A stretch of 44,514 nucleotides of DNA from an uncultured Thiotrichaceae bacterium (lineage in GTDB: Bacteria > Pseudomonadota > Gammaproteobacteria > Thiotrichales > Thiotrichaceae): NCBI GenBank assembly GCA_937925855.1, contig CALAMO010000008.1, positions 1 to 44,514 on the forward strand, in the 5' to 3' direction. This document shows, one piece after another, positions 1 through 8,075 of the stretch. The number at the start of each line of letters is the position of its first letter. Position 1 is the stretch's first letter. A model generated the notes under the pieces. It was not told where the DNA came from, did not search any database, and was given only the letters and a program-made list of their open reading frames with translations. A program made the translations under genes and the position numbers.

Positions 1-2
1 AT

Positions 3-206
3 ACCAAGCTGGTAGCGCGCATGGACTGCAAGGCAGAGCGTAAAACCGGCGTGCTCACTATTCGCAGCCTACACCCCGAACCTTCTCTCAAAAAAATTGA
101 CTCATTCATGCAGGCTTTACAGCAGACGCTGCCCGCTTTTATGCATTTTAATGGCTGTGATTCGCTACATTATGACGGGCCATGGCCTTTGAATACCCTG
201 CCCTGA
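3..206 (+). CDS. C-terminal end of a YcaQ-like winged-helix protein (partial)
   Basis: The reading frame is open from the left edge of the window and the gene starts outside it. An internal ATG at 21 is not the start, because the frame upstream reads TKLVARM without a stop. The segment LVARMDCKAERKTGVL resembles the conserved C-terminal stretch of the YcaQ/AlkX family (winged-helix proteins that unhook DNA crosslinks and remove some alkylated bases), where a positively charged KADRKAGVL-like strand is typical. Only about 67 residues are visible, so the assignment rests on one motif. The next gene begins 158 bp downstream and is probably not part of the same unit. Confidence 0.65.
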   Translation, partial: TKLVARMDCKAERKTGVLTIRSLHPEPSLKKIDSFMQALQQTLPAFMHFNGCDSLHYDGPWPLNTLP

Positions 207-364
207 GGACAGTGCCGCCCACAGGCCAGTAGCTCAAACGGCAGCACCGCATTCAATGCACTACCCAAACGCGCCCAGCAGAAACAGCAGAAACGGTCAC
301 CCCCGTGCGTTTAAGTCATGCATCCTGTTGCGAACTTAAATTTTTTTAAACTTTGGAGAATTAA

Positions 365-940
365 ATGAAACACTTACTATTAGCGCTATGCGTTCTGCCC
401 ATGCTCATCAGTAGCACCGCATTGGCAGAACAATACGCGCTGGACGATTTGGTCATTGAAAATCCCTATACCCGCACCACGCCGCCGATGACACCAGTCG
501 GCGGCGGCTTCATGACGATTACGAATAACGGCACAACAGACGCCACACTGGTGAGCGGCACGGCAGAATTTGCAGCGGCAGTCGAAATTCACACCATGGA
601 AATGACTGATAACGTGATGAAAATGCGCCAGCTGGAACAAGGGCTCGTCATTCCAGCGGGCAGCACCGTCATGCTAAAGCCCGGTGGCTACCACCTTATG
701 TTTATTAACCTAACGGAGCAGATGCAGGAAGATGACCGGCATAAGGTTATGCTGGAATTTGCCCAAGCCGGTGAGATTGAAGTCGAATTTGTCGTTAAAG
801 ATATTAACAAAATGATGGATGCAGCCGACGCTGATAAGTCAACAGACACGGCGCATGATCACCACAAAGCAATGCAGCATGACGACATGGGCGAACACGA
901 CGGCATGAAGCACGACTCAAAGAAAAAACACGAGCACTGA
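365..940 (+). CDS. Periplasmic copper chaperone PCu(A)C with Met/His-rich tail
   Basis: A secreted PCu(A)C-family (DUF461) copper chaperone, which in relatives delivers Cu(I) in the periplasm, commonly to the CuA site of cytochrome oxidase. Residues 1-21 form a signal peptide ending ALA|E. The cupredoxin-like core carries His76, Met87, His110 and Met112, in the order and near the spacing of the family's H-x10-M-x21-H-x-M copper motif, with the characteristic LKPGGYHLMF block. Residues about 150-191 are an extra tail rich in His, Met, Asp and Lys, a likely second metal-binding segment. A GGAG ribosome-binding site at 354-357 fixes the start. No cox or sco gene lies next to it in this window. 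Confidence 0.9.
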   Translation: MKHLLLALCVLPMLISSTALAEQYALDDLVIENPYTRTTPPMTPVGGGFMTITNNGTTDATLVSGTAEFAAAVEIHTMEMTDNVMKMRQLEQGLVIPAGSTVMLKPGGYHLMFINLTEQMQEDDRHKVMLEFAQAGEIEVEFVVKDINKMMDAADADKSTDTAHDHHKAMQHDDMGEHDGMKHDSKKKHEH

Positions 941-1260
941 TTACCCGTCAAGCCATTAAGTAATCGATCTAACGATGGGTGGCCGTTCACCAAACGGTTT
1001 CACCCTAGAATCTGTTCAGTGCTTAACCTAATGTTGCATCCCGCTCTAAAGCGCAGGCTTTTTAACGATTAAGGCCCGAAAAGGAATACGCTATCATCGC
1101 CGCATGCTTTATACTAGCTAGCATAACAGCTATCTGCTGGTAGACTTGCTAGTGGACTGATTGACGTCATAAGCTTTCACATCTGGTGATTGTATAGGCG
1201 TGCAGGTAGCGGCATGTTCTATAGTCGTAGGGCTGACAAATACAATAAGCGGATTATCTT
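941..1260. other. 320-bp intergenic region with hairpins and a candidate promoter
   Basis: No convincing gene was found here. An imperfect hairpin (GGGTG at 977-981 with CACCC at 1001-1005) follows the PCu(A)C stop. A short AAAGC-GCAG-GCTTT hairpin with extra T residues lies at 1048-1063 and could be a weak terminator. A TATACT -10-like hexamer at 1110-1115 lies inside an imperfect 18-bp palindrome (1109-1126). An 8-bp palindrome TGACGTCA lies at 1162-1169. The region probably holds the promoter and leader of the downstream pseudokinase gene; none of these elements is proven. Confidence 0.5.
1109..1126. promoter_or_regulatory. Imperfect 18-bp palindrome overlapping a -10-like box
   Basis: TTATACTAGCTAGCATAA is symmetric except for one mismatched pair, and its left half contains TATACT, a good sigma-70 -10 match. 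No strong -35 box stands at the right distance, which would suit an activator- or repressor-controlled promoter. A related 10-mer, TAGCTAGCAT, recurs at 11979-11988. Function is inferred only. Confidence 0.3.
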
Positions 1261-4200
1261 ATGGCGATCAACAGCAATCATCATGCAGGCGAGGCAGCGG
1301 CTGCGCAGGAACCGGAGCGTATTGGACTGCGTTTCTCACTACAGCAGCTGATGGCCAAAACTGCGCTGGCTGATATTTACCAGGCGACTGACCTGCGAAC
1401 CACCGCTGATGTCCCCCCTCAACCCGCGCTACTCCTATTGGTTAACCCCACGGTGAGCAAGCTGGAAGGCTTTAGCACGGCCTGGCAGCAAATTCTAGAC
1501 CGACCCGCACCCGCTGCGGCAGCTTATCCCGATGTCATTGCTTACGGTGAACACAACAGCCATTACTGGCTGGCACTGAGTAATGTCAGCGGAACCCTGC
1601 TGAGCCAGCGCATCAGCGAACTGGACGCAGGCGGCATCCCGCTGAAAACAGCGCTGGAAACATTGAATACTATCCACCAAACGCTGGACAGCATTCAGGC
1701 CGGTGCCTACGGCTATATTGAGCCGGGCGTGCTGCACTATACTGACCGGGGCCACTACCGAGTACTCAATGCACCGCTGGTGAAGGTGATGCAGCTGCTC
1801 ACCTCAGTGCGCACAGGCACAATCAATCAGCTAGCATTGCACTCGGCTTACCTTAGCCCATCAGTTTCTGTCGGCGATGTGCCAGTGACCGAAGACGATA
1901 CGTTTTCTGCGGCCAGCCTGTTATACATCCTGCTCTGCGGCCAGCCCCCATTTGGTGAACAAAGCACGCTAACGGCAGTAGCCCACGGCGATAGGCCGCT
2001 GCCGCTGAAAAAACTTAAAAAAGATCAATGGGAAGCCATCGAACAGGCCTTGACCTATCAACGCAGCGCCCGACCGGAAAACCCAGAAAAGTTTTTAGCG
2101 CTGCTCAAGCCATCTAGCCGCACCAAGCTGCTCTTCCCGCTCGCAGTCTTGGCAGCCATGGGGGTTATCGTCTTCGCCGGACAGCATCTAGTCAATCGCC
2201 TGACAACTTACCTGCCTGCGAACGGGCCGAATAGTGTGCAATCTGGCGACAATCACGCCCTGTTGTCAAATCAGCCGGATACCGCAGCCTTACCTAGCAC
2301 CACCCCAGCCGATCAAGCCAGCTCAACTCGCGTCCAAAATCCGAGCCCTACACCTGCCACGGCAACAGCGTCCAGCGAGATCCCAGCGCGCACAACGGCC
2401 AGCAGCCAGTCGAGCGCGAAAACAGCCAAAGCAAATCAGCAACAGCCAGATGTATCACTTACAAACGACAGCACTACCCCACTAGCAGCCAACCAAGCAG
2501 CTAACACCGCTACCGTAAGCAGCGTCGAAGCGCTCGCCCCAGCCGTAGCAACAGAGGCAGTATCATCACCCGCGGCCGCTGATAGCACTCCAACTGATAG
2601 TAACGCACCGGCTAACAATGCCGACGAGGGCAGCGCAACCGCAGCGCAACCCAGCAGCGACCCAACGGAAACGACGCTCAGCAACGCTGCACCCGACAAT
2701 ACAGCGGCGACTACAAACTCAGACTCTACTGATAGCAGCAGCGCTGAACGCGCAGCGCAGCAGCAAGCCATCAACCAATTACTCAACCAGGCCACCGCCA
2801 CATTTAATGCGGGGCAGCTGGAAGATAGTGATAGCGGCAATCCTGGAACTATCAGCCTGCTACGTGAGCTAGCCGCACAAGATGCTGATAATCCGGCCAT
2901 AAACACTCTGATGGCTAAGGTGGTTGAAAAAAAATACCAGCAGGCTGAACAGCGGCTCAGTGCCAAAAAGTTTGCCGAAGCAGAAACATTGGTCCAAGAC
3001 AGCGACCGGCTGATTCGTGAGTTTATGCTCACTAACCGCTTGCAGCGTCAGGTCAGAATGGAAAGCAAGGTGAATCTCCTACGTGAGGAGCAGGCGCAGG
3101 TTAATGACTTACTGCGCGATGCTAGAACCGCTATTGGCCTCGGCCTCCTGAGCCAGAACGACGGTCAGGATCATGCCCTGTCTTATCTGCGTCGGGTGCT
3201 ATTCAAACAACCCGCGAATCAAGCAGCGGTCACACTGCTAGCCGAAATCACCGCCACCCGGCAGCAGACCGCCGCGCAGGCGCTCAATAACGGTCAGCTG
3301 GAACAGGCAAGAACCTATCTGCGTGAAAGTGGCCAGCTGATTGAAAAATATAAATTAACCGACCTAAGCACCGACCAGCAAACCATCGAGACCCAATACG
3401 CCGCACTGACTGGACAAAACACCACTGGCGGCGGCAATACGACACAAGCGGGTAACACCGTCGGGAATAGCGACCAAACCGCACAGCCAGAAACAACGCG
3501 CCAACAGCAAGAAGCAGCGGCCCTGCAACAGGCTGAGGCCGCACGCCAACAGCAATTACAACAGCAGGCGCAAGCTGAAGCCGAGGCTGCGCGCCAACAG
3601 CAATTACAACAGCAGGCCGAAGCCGCAAGGCAACAGCAGCTCCAGGCCGAAGCCGCAAAGCAACAGCAGCTACAGGCCGAAGCCGCAAGGCAACAGCAGC
3701 TTCAGGCCGAAGCCGCAAGGCAACAGCAGCTCCAGACCGAAGCCGCAAGGCAACAACAGCTTCAGGCCGAAGCCGCAAGGCAACAACAGCTTCAGGCCGA
3801 AGCCGCAAGGCAACAACAGCTCCAGGCCGAAGCCGCAAGGCAACAGCAGCTACAGGCCGAAGCCGCAAGGCAACAGCAGCTACAGGCCGAAGCCGCAAGG
3901 CAACAACAGCTTCAGGCACAGGCCGCGCGCCAGCGACAATTACAACAGCAGCAAACGCAGATAAACGACGGATTCACGATGGATGAAAACGGCTTTGTTA
4001 TCGGCGAACCACCAATCAACCCTGCATCTGCGAATAGCACCGCCAGCAATAATGCCGCCCCAGCGGCGCTACCGGTAGAACGCCTGTCACCTAACTCTAT
4101 TACAATCCAAGAAGTTGAGCTAAATACCAATGGCACTGCGCAGACCGTCCCAGTGTGGGAGGACAGTAACCTGCCGCAAATACAACCAGCGGAAGCGACG

Positions 4201-4371
4201 ATACAGACACAACAGCCCGTCGTGACCTATAACAGTGAGTCGGTACAGGCACAGTTTGACAATTTCCAAGCACAGGCCGATGCGATTAATGCAACGTTTC
4301 CCACTGAGGACATTATCCCCGAACTACAAGAAGTACCGCTATCGGTGATTGAGGGCAGTTTGCCGGAGTAA
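1261..4371 (+). CDS. Membrane-anchored Ser/Thr pseudokinase with TPR-like and Gln/Ala-rich coiled-coil region
   Basis: A 1036-residue protein. Residues 20-280 follow a bacterial Ser/Thr kinase fold: the late-lobe block AYLSPSVSVGDVPVTEDDTF followed by SAASLLYILLCGQPPF matches the usual AYMSPEQ...D-F-S...LLY-LL-G-PPF region. The catalytic motifs are missing. The HRDxKPxN segment reads GYIEPGVLHY (151-160), the DFG position reads NAPL (170-173), and neither a glycine-rich loop nor a clear VAIK lysine is seen. A transmembrane helix lies at about 289-309, then a long Ser/Thr/Ala/Pro linker (about 315-500), a helical TPR-like part (about 500-700) and a coiled coil of AEAARQQQLQ units (about 745-900). 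It is probably a kinase-derived scaffold or sensor rather than an enzyme. It converges on batD. Confidence 0.75.
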   Translation: MAINSNHHAGEAAAAQEPERIGLRFSLQQLMAKTALADIYQATDLRTTADVPPQPALLLLVNPTVSKLEGFSTAWQQILDRPAPAAAAYPDVIAYGEHNSHYWLALSNVSGTLLSQRISELDAGGIPLKTALETLNTIHQTLDSIQAGAYGYIEPGVLHYTDRGHYRVLNAPLVKVMQLLTSVRTGTINQLALHSAYLSPSVSVGDVPVTEDDTFSAASLLYILLCGQPPFGEQSTLTAVAHGDRPLPLKKLKKDQWEAIEQALTYQRSARPENPEKFLALLKPSSRTKLLFPLAVLAAMGVIVFAGQHLVNRLTTYLPANGPNSVQSGDNHALLSNQPDTAALPSTTPADQASSTRVQNPSPTPATATASSEIPARTTASSQSSAKTAKANQQQPDVSLTNDSTTPLAANQAANTATVSSVEALAPAVATEAVSSPAAADSTPTDSNAPANNADEGSATAAQPSSDPTETTLSNAAPDNTAATTNSDSTDSSSAERAAQQQAINQLLNQATATFNAGQLEDSDSGNPGTISLLRELAAQDADNPAINTLMAKVVEKKYQQAEQRLSAKKFAEAETLVQDSDRLIREFMLTNRLQRQVRMESKVNLLREEQAQVNDLLRDARTAIGLGLLSQNDGQDHALSYLRRVLFKQPANQAAVTLLAEITATRQQTAAQALNNGQLEQARTYLRESGQLIEKYKLTDLSTDQQTIETQYAALTGQNTTGGGNTTQAGNTVGNSDQTAQPETTRQQQEAAALQQAEAARQQQLQQQAQAEAEAARQQQLQQQAEAARQQQLQAEAAKQQQLQAEAARQQQLQAEAARQQQLQTEAARQQQLQAEAARQQQLQAEAARQQQLQAEAARQQQLQAEAARQQQLQAEAARQQQLQAQAARQRQLQQQQTQINDGFTMDENGFVIGEPPINPASANSTASNNAAPAALPVERLSPNSITIQEVELNTNGTAQTVPVWEDSNLPQIQPAEATIQTQQPVVTYNSESVQAQFDNFQAQADAINATFPTEDIIPELQEVPLSVIEGSLPE
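3613..3912 (+). repeat. Ten tandem 30-bp in-frame repeats (QAEAARQQQL)
   Basis: Ten head-to-tail 30-bp units run without a break from 3613 to 3912, each encoding QAEAARQQQL with few changes (one K for R, one T for A). Less regular versions flank the array on both sides. The length is a multiple of three, so copy-number change would keep the frame. The repeat favours an extended charged/Gln coiled coil in the pseudokinase protein. Confidence 0.95.
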
Positions 4372-4383
4372 CAATAAGCAAAG

Positions 4384-4406
4384 CAGGCCTTGCGCTGCCC
4401 CGCCTG
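4384..4406. terminator. Possible convergent hairpin between the pseudokinase gene and batD
   Basis: CAGGC (4384-4388) pairs with GCCTG (4402-4406) around a 13-nt loop, exactly in the gap between two converging stop codons. The stem is short and no long T-run follows on either strand, so it is at best a weak bidirectional terminator. Confidence 0.3.
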
Positions 4407-6191
4407 TTAATTCGGGTACAAACTCAACAGGCCACTGCGCTTTTGCACGGTCGCTGCTGCCTGTTTGGACTGCGCATGCTGCCTAACCGCCTCCCATAGC
4501 GCCTTGCCCCGCCAACTCTCCTGCGGCGTCGCATATAACACTGCACTCAGCTCATCCAGCGCCTGCTGTAGCGGTAAATCCGCTGCTTGCCGCAGCTGTG
4601 CCAGCGTGGCCGGACGCAGCTGCAAATCCTGTTTCACCCAATCCGACAGCGCATCATAAGCTTTTTGGGCTTCATCGCGCCGACAGGCTTGCTGCAATAA
4701 ATCTAGGGAACTGACACGGTGTGCCGTGCGCTGATAATGTCGCTGAGTGGAACGCTGTGCGCGGCGGCGCAAAATAATACCCAGCAGCACCAAGAGCAGC
4801 GCCAGCAAACCTGCCAACCAGAGCCAAAGCTCAGCAAACAGCGGCCTGCTGACTTCGCCCTGCCGCTGCGCTAGCTCAGCGGCAGCTTCATCAGCGGCAG
4901 ACAGCGACGGCTGTTCAGGGCTAAACTCAGCATTGGCGTCGGCTTCGCCCACAGATTCAGGATTAGCTCCCACCCCGCCCGCATCCGGCATCTCAGACGC
5001 AGGAGGCGCCGCCGGTGATGGATCATCTCCCGCTGCACCAGTGACGGTGATCAACGTCGGCGCTATCTCAGCGGTTTCTAACTGTTGCGTCGCTAGATTC
5101 CACCAGCGCAAGGTAATTGGCGGCAGCTCATAGCTACCTGGTGCAGTCGCAATAAGCACCCACTGCTCCTGCCGCGTCGCTAGCACGCTGCCACCCTCAC
5201 TGTTATTCACCAACTCTGCCGGGTTGGCATAAGCCTTAATGCCACTGGGCGGTACAACCTCCAGCTCTGGCAATTGTTCGGCCAGCAGCCCCTCAGCAAT
5301 CACCGCCAGCGTCAACATCACCGGTTCGCCAGTCTTAAACTGCGCGGGTGGCACCTGCCAATGCGCGTTAATCGACAGACTGGTTGCCGGCAGCCAGTTC
5401 ACGCCGCTATTAGGTGGCTGCGCTTGAATCGCCAGCTCCAACGGAGCAGAGTAACGCCTGACCTGCTTCCCACTCATCCCAAAGAGGCCACGCCGCTGCG
5501 TGCCGTCATTCACAATCCCCTGAAACACCGTGCGCCCGAGCGTCAGCTCGCCGCTACTGTGCGCAAACACCGCATAGCGCCGCTCGGACACGCTATAACG
5601 CATCCCATCGCGCTGGACCGTCTTATTCTCAATGCCGCCCAGCTGCTGCACAATGCCCTTGCCGCTGCTAATGCGCGGATGCGTCATACTGGCACTATTT
5701 CTGCGCAGCGGCAGCGCGCTTAATAAACGTTGGGTCACAATGATTTGCTGCTGGACATAAGGATTCTCAGCATCACTTTCCAGCTCAACGATAATTTCTT
5801 GGGGCTGCTGGCCGCTGTTATTTTCCAATACCGTAAGGGTTAACGGCGGGCTGGCATCACGCCCAAACTGAATCGCCGGTATTTGCAGCACGCCACTGCT
5901 TTTGGGAAACACCTGTAACTGCCAGACAATTTCCATACTGGGCACACCGTTAATAAACTGTGTGTTGTGGCGAGTTGAACGGTTAACGATTTCCAGCACC
6001 TGTTCCAAAGGTGAAAAATCAGGCGCTCCGTCGGGCTGTTCATTACTGGAAAACGTGAGGGTAAATTCCTGATCAGCATACAGGGTGGTGCGCTCCGGCG
6101 TGACGGTAATTTCCGCAGCATAGGCGGGGTGGCAGAAAATCAACCCCAACAGCAGACCGGCTCCAATCCCTAGAAAGCGCGCTAGTCGCAT
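4407..6191 (-). CDS. batD: BatD family protein
   Basis: BatD-type protein of the MoxR/Bat (aerotolerance-type) system, an exported protein thought to work with the VWA proteins BatA/BatB in envelope stress tolerance; its biochemical role is not settled. From the chosen start, residues 1-25 form a signal peptide ending AYA|AEITV. Several beta-rich repeats follow (for example TVTPERTTLYADQEFTLTF and a second set after the middle), then a low-complexity Pro/Ala/Glu linker, one transmembrane helix (WLWLAGLLALLLVLLGIIL) and a basic helical cytoplasmic tail. The start at 6191 is preferred because AGGG lies 9 nt upstream and the signal peptide begins at once. The longer frame to 6269 overlaps the upstream stop as ATGA and is the alternative. 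Last gene of the operon. Confidence 0.85.
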   Translation of the reverse strand: MRLARFLGIGAGLLLGLIFCHPAYAAEITVTPERTTLYADQEFTLTFSSNEQPDGAPDFSPLEQVLEIVNRSTRHNTQFINGVPSMEIVWQLQVFPKSSGVLQIPAIQFGRDASPPLTLTVLENNSGQQPQEIIVELESDAENPYVQQQIIVTQRLLSALPLRRNSASMTHPRISSGKGIVQQLGGIENKTVQRDGMRYSVSERRYAVFAHSSGELTLGRTVFQGIVNDGTQRRGLFGMSGKQVRRYSAPLELAIQAQPPNSGVNWLPATSLSINAHWQVPPAQFKTGEPVMLTLAVIAEGLLAEQLPELEVVPPSGIKAYANPAELVNNSEGGSVLATRQEQWVLIATAPGSYELPPITLRWWNLATQQLETAEIAPTLITVTGAAGDDPSPAAPPASEMPDAGGVGANPESVGEADANAEFSPEQPSLSAADEAAAELAQRQGEVSRPLFAELWLWLAGLLALLLVLLGIILRRRAQRSTQRHYQRTAHRVSSLDLLQQACRRDEAQKAYDALSDWVKQDLQLRPATLAQLRQAADLPLQQALDELSAVLYATPQESWRGKALWEAVRQHAQSKQAAATVQKRSGLLSLYPN

Positions 6192-6265
6192 AAGCATTAT
6201 CCCTGCCAAACACGCGCGCGCAGCTCCTTGCTTAGGCGCTTTATTCACGTTGCTAACACCTGTCA

Positions 6266-8065
6266 TCACCAGCCCTGTCCCTGTTGTGCGGGTTGACCAT
6301 TCCTGCTGCGTTGGCGGTACTGATAGCGAAATTTACGCCGCCATAAGCCTGCGGGATCATCAGGAATCATGCGCAGCCACTGCTCGGTCGCCTGCTTTTG
6401 CTCCCGCGTTTGTGCATCCATTGCTTCATTGCCTTTACCTTCCTGCTCCTGCTGCTCCGCTCCCTTCTTCTCTGCCTCAGCCTCAGCTTGTTCGGCCGCC
6501 TCCTCAGCAGATGGGGCGAGCTGTTCGTCCATTGGGCTGGCCGCCTCATCTTCACCCGCCTGGGCGGACTGCGACTCGGCGCTGGCGGATTGCTCATCGC
6601 CCTGCGACGGTTGCGCGCCGTCGCTCTGAGCATTTTGGCTTTGATTGCGCTGTTGTTCTTGCTGCTGCTGTTGCTGCTGTTGCTGCTGTTGCTGCTTTAA
6701 CTGCTCTAAATTATGCCGCGCATCCGCGTGCTCTGGCTCTCGCGCCAACACCGACTCATAGGCCGCAATCGCCTGCGGCAAATTACCCTGCATCGCCAGC
6801 GCATTACCGTAGTTATAAAGGCCGGTAACGCTGTCATCCTGTGCATACAGCGTTGCTGCTTTGGCGTAGTCACCCGCTTGATAGGCGGCGGCGGCCTGCC
6901 AGCTGGGATCACTGAATAAGGCGCTGGCTGCGGCAGCATCACCCAGCTGAAGCGCGCGCTGCCCCTGCTGGTCGGGGGTGAGCCACAAATCATCCCATAG
7001 TGCGGCCTGCGCCGACTGTGGTGTTAACAGTAGCAGTGGCAGTCCCCCCGCCACCAACCACACCGCCAGCCAACCACGCCGAAATAACAGTAGCGCCACC
7101 GGTAACAGCAGCAGCACCAACCAAATGCCCTGATTAAACCAGGCATCAAGCCGCCGCTGCTGCTCCTCCAGTGGTGCGTCTATCGCAGGCACGGTCGCCC
7201 AATGCGCGCGCAGCGTATTAATATCACGCTCATCCACACTCGCCAACGCCATTACGCCCGCGCCTGCACGCGCTATGGCTTGCAGCGCCGCTTGATCCAG
7301 GCGCGGCAAAATAGCTACCCCACTGGCATCCATCATCACGCCACCGTCTGCCAACGGAATTGGCGCGCCTTCTGCCGTCCCAAGCGCCAGAATGGAAACA
7401 CTGTAACCCTTGGCAACCGCCTGCTGCGCTGCCGCCCGCGCCAAGCGCACATCCGTCGTACCATCGGTTAAGAGTAGAATATCACCTGTACCCGGCGTCG
7501 TTTGCTCCAGCACTTCAATCGCGCGCAAAATCGCCAGATCAAGATGACTGCCCTGCACTGGCATCACTTCTGGCGACAGGTTTTTTACCTGGGCGGCAAT
7601 CGTGGCGGTATCATCCGTCAGCGGTGACACCACAAAGGCATCTCCAGCAAAAACCACCAGCGCAGTTTGACCTTCGCTGCGCAGCTGCAATAAATCCAGC
7701 AGCTTAAAGCGCGCAGCAGCCAAGCGGTTTGGCGTCGCATCACGCGCATACATCGAGGTCGATAAATCCAGCCCAACCACCAGCGACTGCTGCGTGCGAA
7801 ACGCCGGAATTTCACGCTGCTCCCAGCTTGGCCCGGCCATCGCCAGCAGCGCCAGCACAATCAGCAATGACATCATACTGACCGCCCGATAGCGCTGCTT
7901 TTTGCCGCGCCCGGTGAGCACAAAGGGAGCCAATTGCGCATCCACCAACTCTGACCAAGCGCCCTCTCGCTGACGCCGCAGCAGCGCCCACAGCCAGAGC
8001 AGCGGCACCAACAGCAAGCACCACAGCCAGCCGGGATACATAAAATGAAAATCACTGAGTAGCAT
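6266..8065 (-). CDS. batB: VWA-TPR protein, BatB/BatC fusion
   Basis: A membrane protein of 599 residues from the chosen start. Two N-terminal transmembrane segments flank a short loop, then a von Willebrand A domain with an intact MIDAS site (DLSTS, a downstream Thr/Ser and LLLTDGTTD). A further pair of membrane helices follows (WLVLLLLPVALLLF and the next stretch). TPR units follow (ALQLGDAAAASALF ... GLYNYGNALAMQGNLPQAIAAYESVL), then a run of glutamines (CAG/CAA, about 6650-6700) and an acidic Gln/Glu/Ala tail. BatB (VWA) and BatC (TPR) are separate genes in Bacteroides and Leptospira; here they are one protein. ATG at 8065 is preferred over GTG at 8071 because AAGG lies 8 nt upstream of it. 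The gene follows batA closely. Confidence 0.88.
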   Translation of the reverse strand: MLLSDFHFMYPGWLWCLLLVPLLWLWALLRRQREGAWSELVDAQLAPFVLTGRGKKQRYRAVSMMSLLIVLALLAMAGPSWEQREIPAFRTQQSLVVGLDLSTSMYARDATPNRLAAARFKLLDLLQLRSEGQTALVVFAGDAFVVSPLTDDTATIAAQVKNLSPEVMPVQGSHLDLAILRAIEVLEQTTPGTGDILLLTDGTTDVRLARAAAQQAVAKGYSVSILALGTAEGAPIPLADGGVMMDASGVAILPRLDQAALQAIARAGAGVMALASVDERDINTLRAHWATVPAIDAPLEEQQRRLDAWFNQGIWLVLLLLPVALLLFRRGWLAVWLVAGGLPLLLLTPQSAQAALWDDLWLTPDQQGQRALQLGDAAAASALFSDPSWQAAAAYQAGDYAKAATLYAQDDSVTGLYNYGNALAMQGNLPQAIAAYESVLAREPEHADARHNLEQLKQQQQQQQQQQQQEQQRNQSQNAQSDGAQPSQGDEQSASAESQSAQAGEDEAASPMDEQLAPSAEEAAEQAEAEAEKKGAEQQEQEGKGNEAMDAQTREQKQATEQWLRMIPDDPAGLWRRKFRYQYRQRSRNGQPAQQGQGW

Positions 8066-8075
8066 AGCCACGACC

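Noticed and set aside
2436-3032. Minus-strand open frame inside the pseudokinase gene
   Set aside because: Low-complexity Ser/Ala/Leu shadow of the Ser/Thr/Ala-rich linker.
3613-3912. Regular 30-bp repeat resembling a CRISPR array
   Set aside because: There are no unique spacers; units are directly adjacent and encode QAEAARQQQL in frame.
3284-3919. Long minus-strand open frame of Leu/Arg-rich repeats
   Set aside because: It is the antisense of the coding repeat and has no ribosome-binding site or family resemblance.
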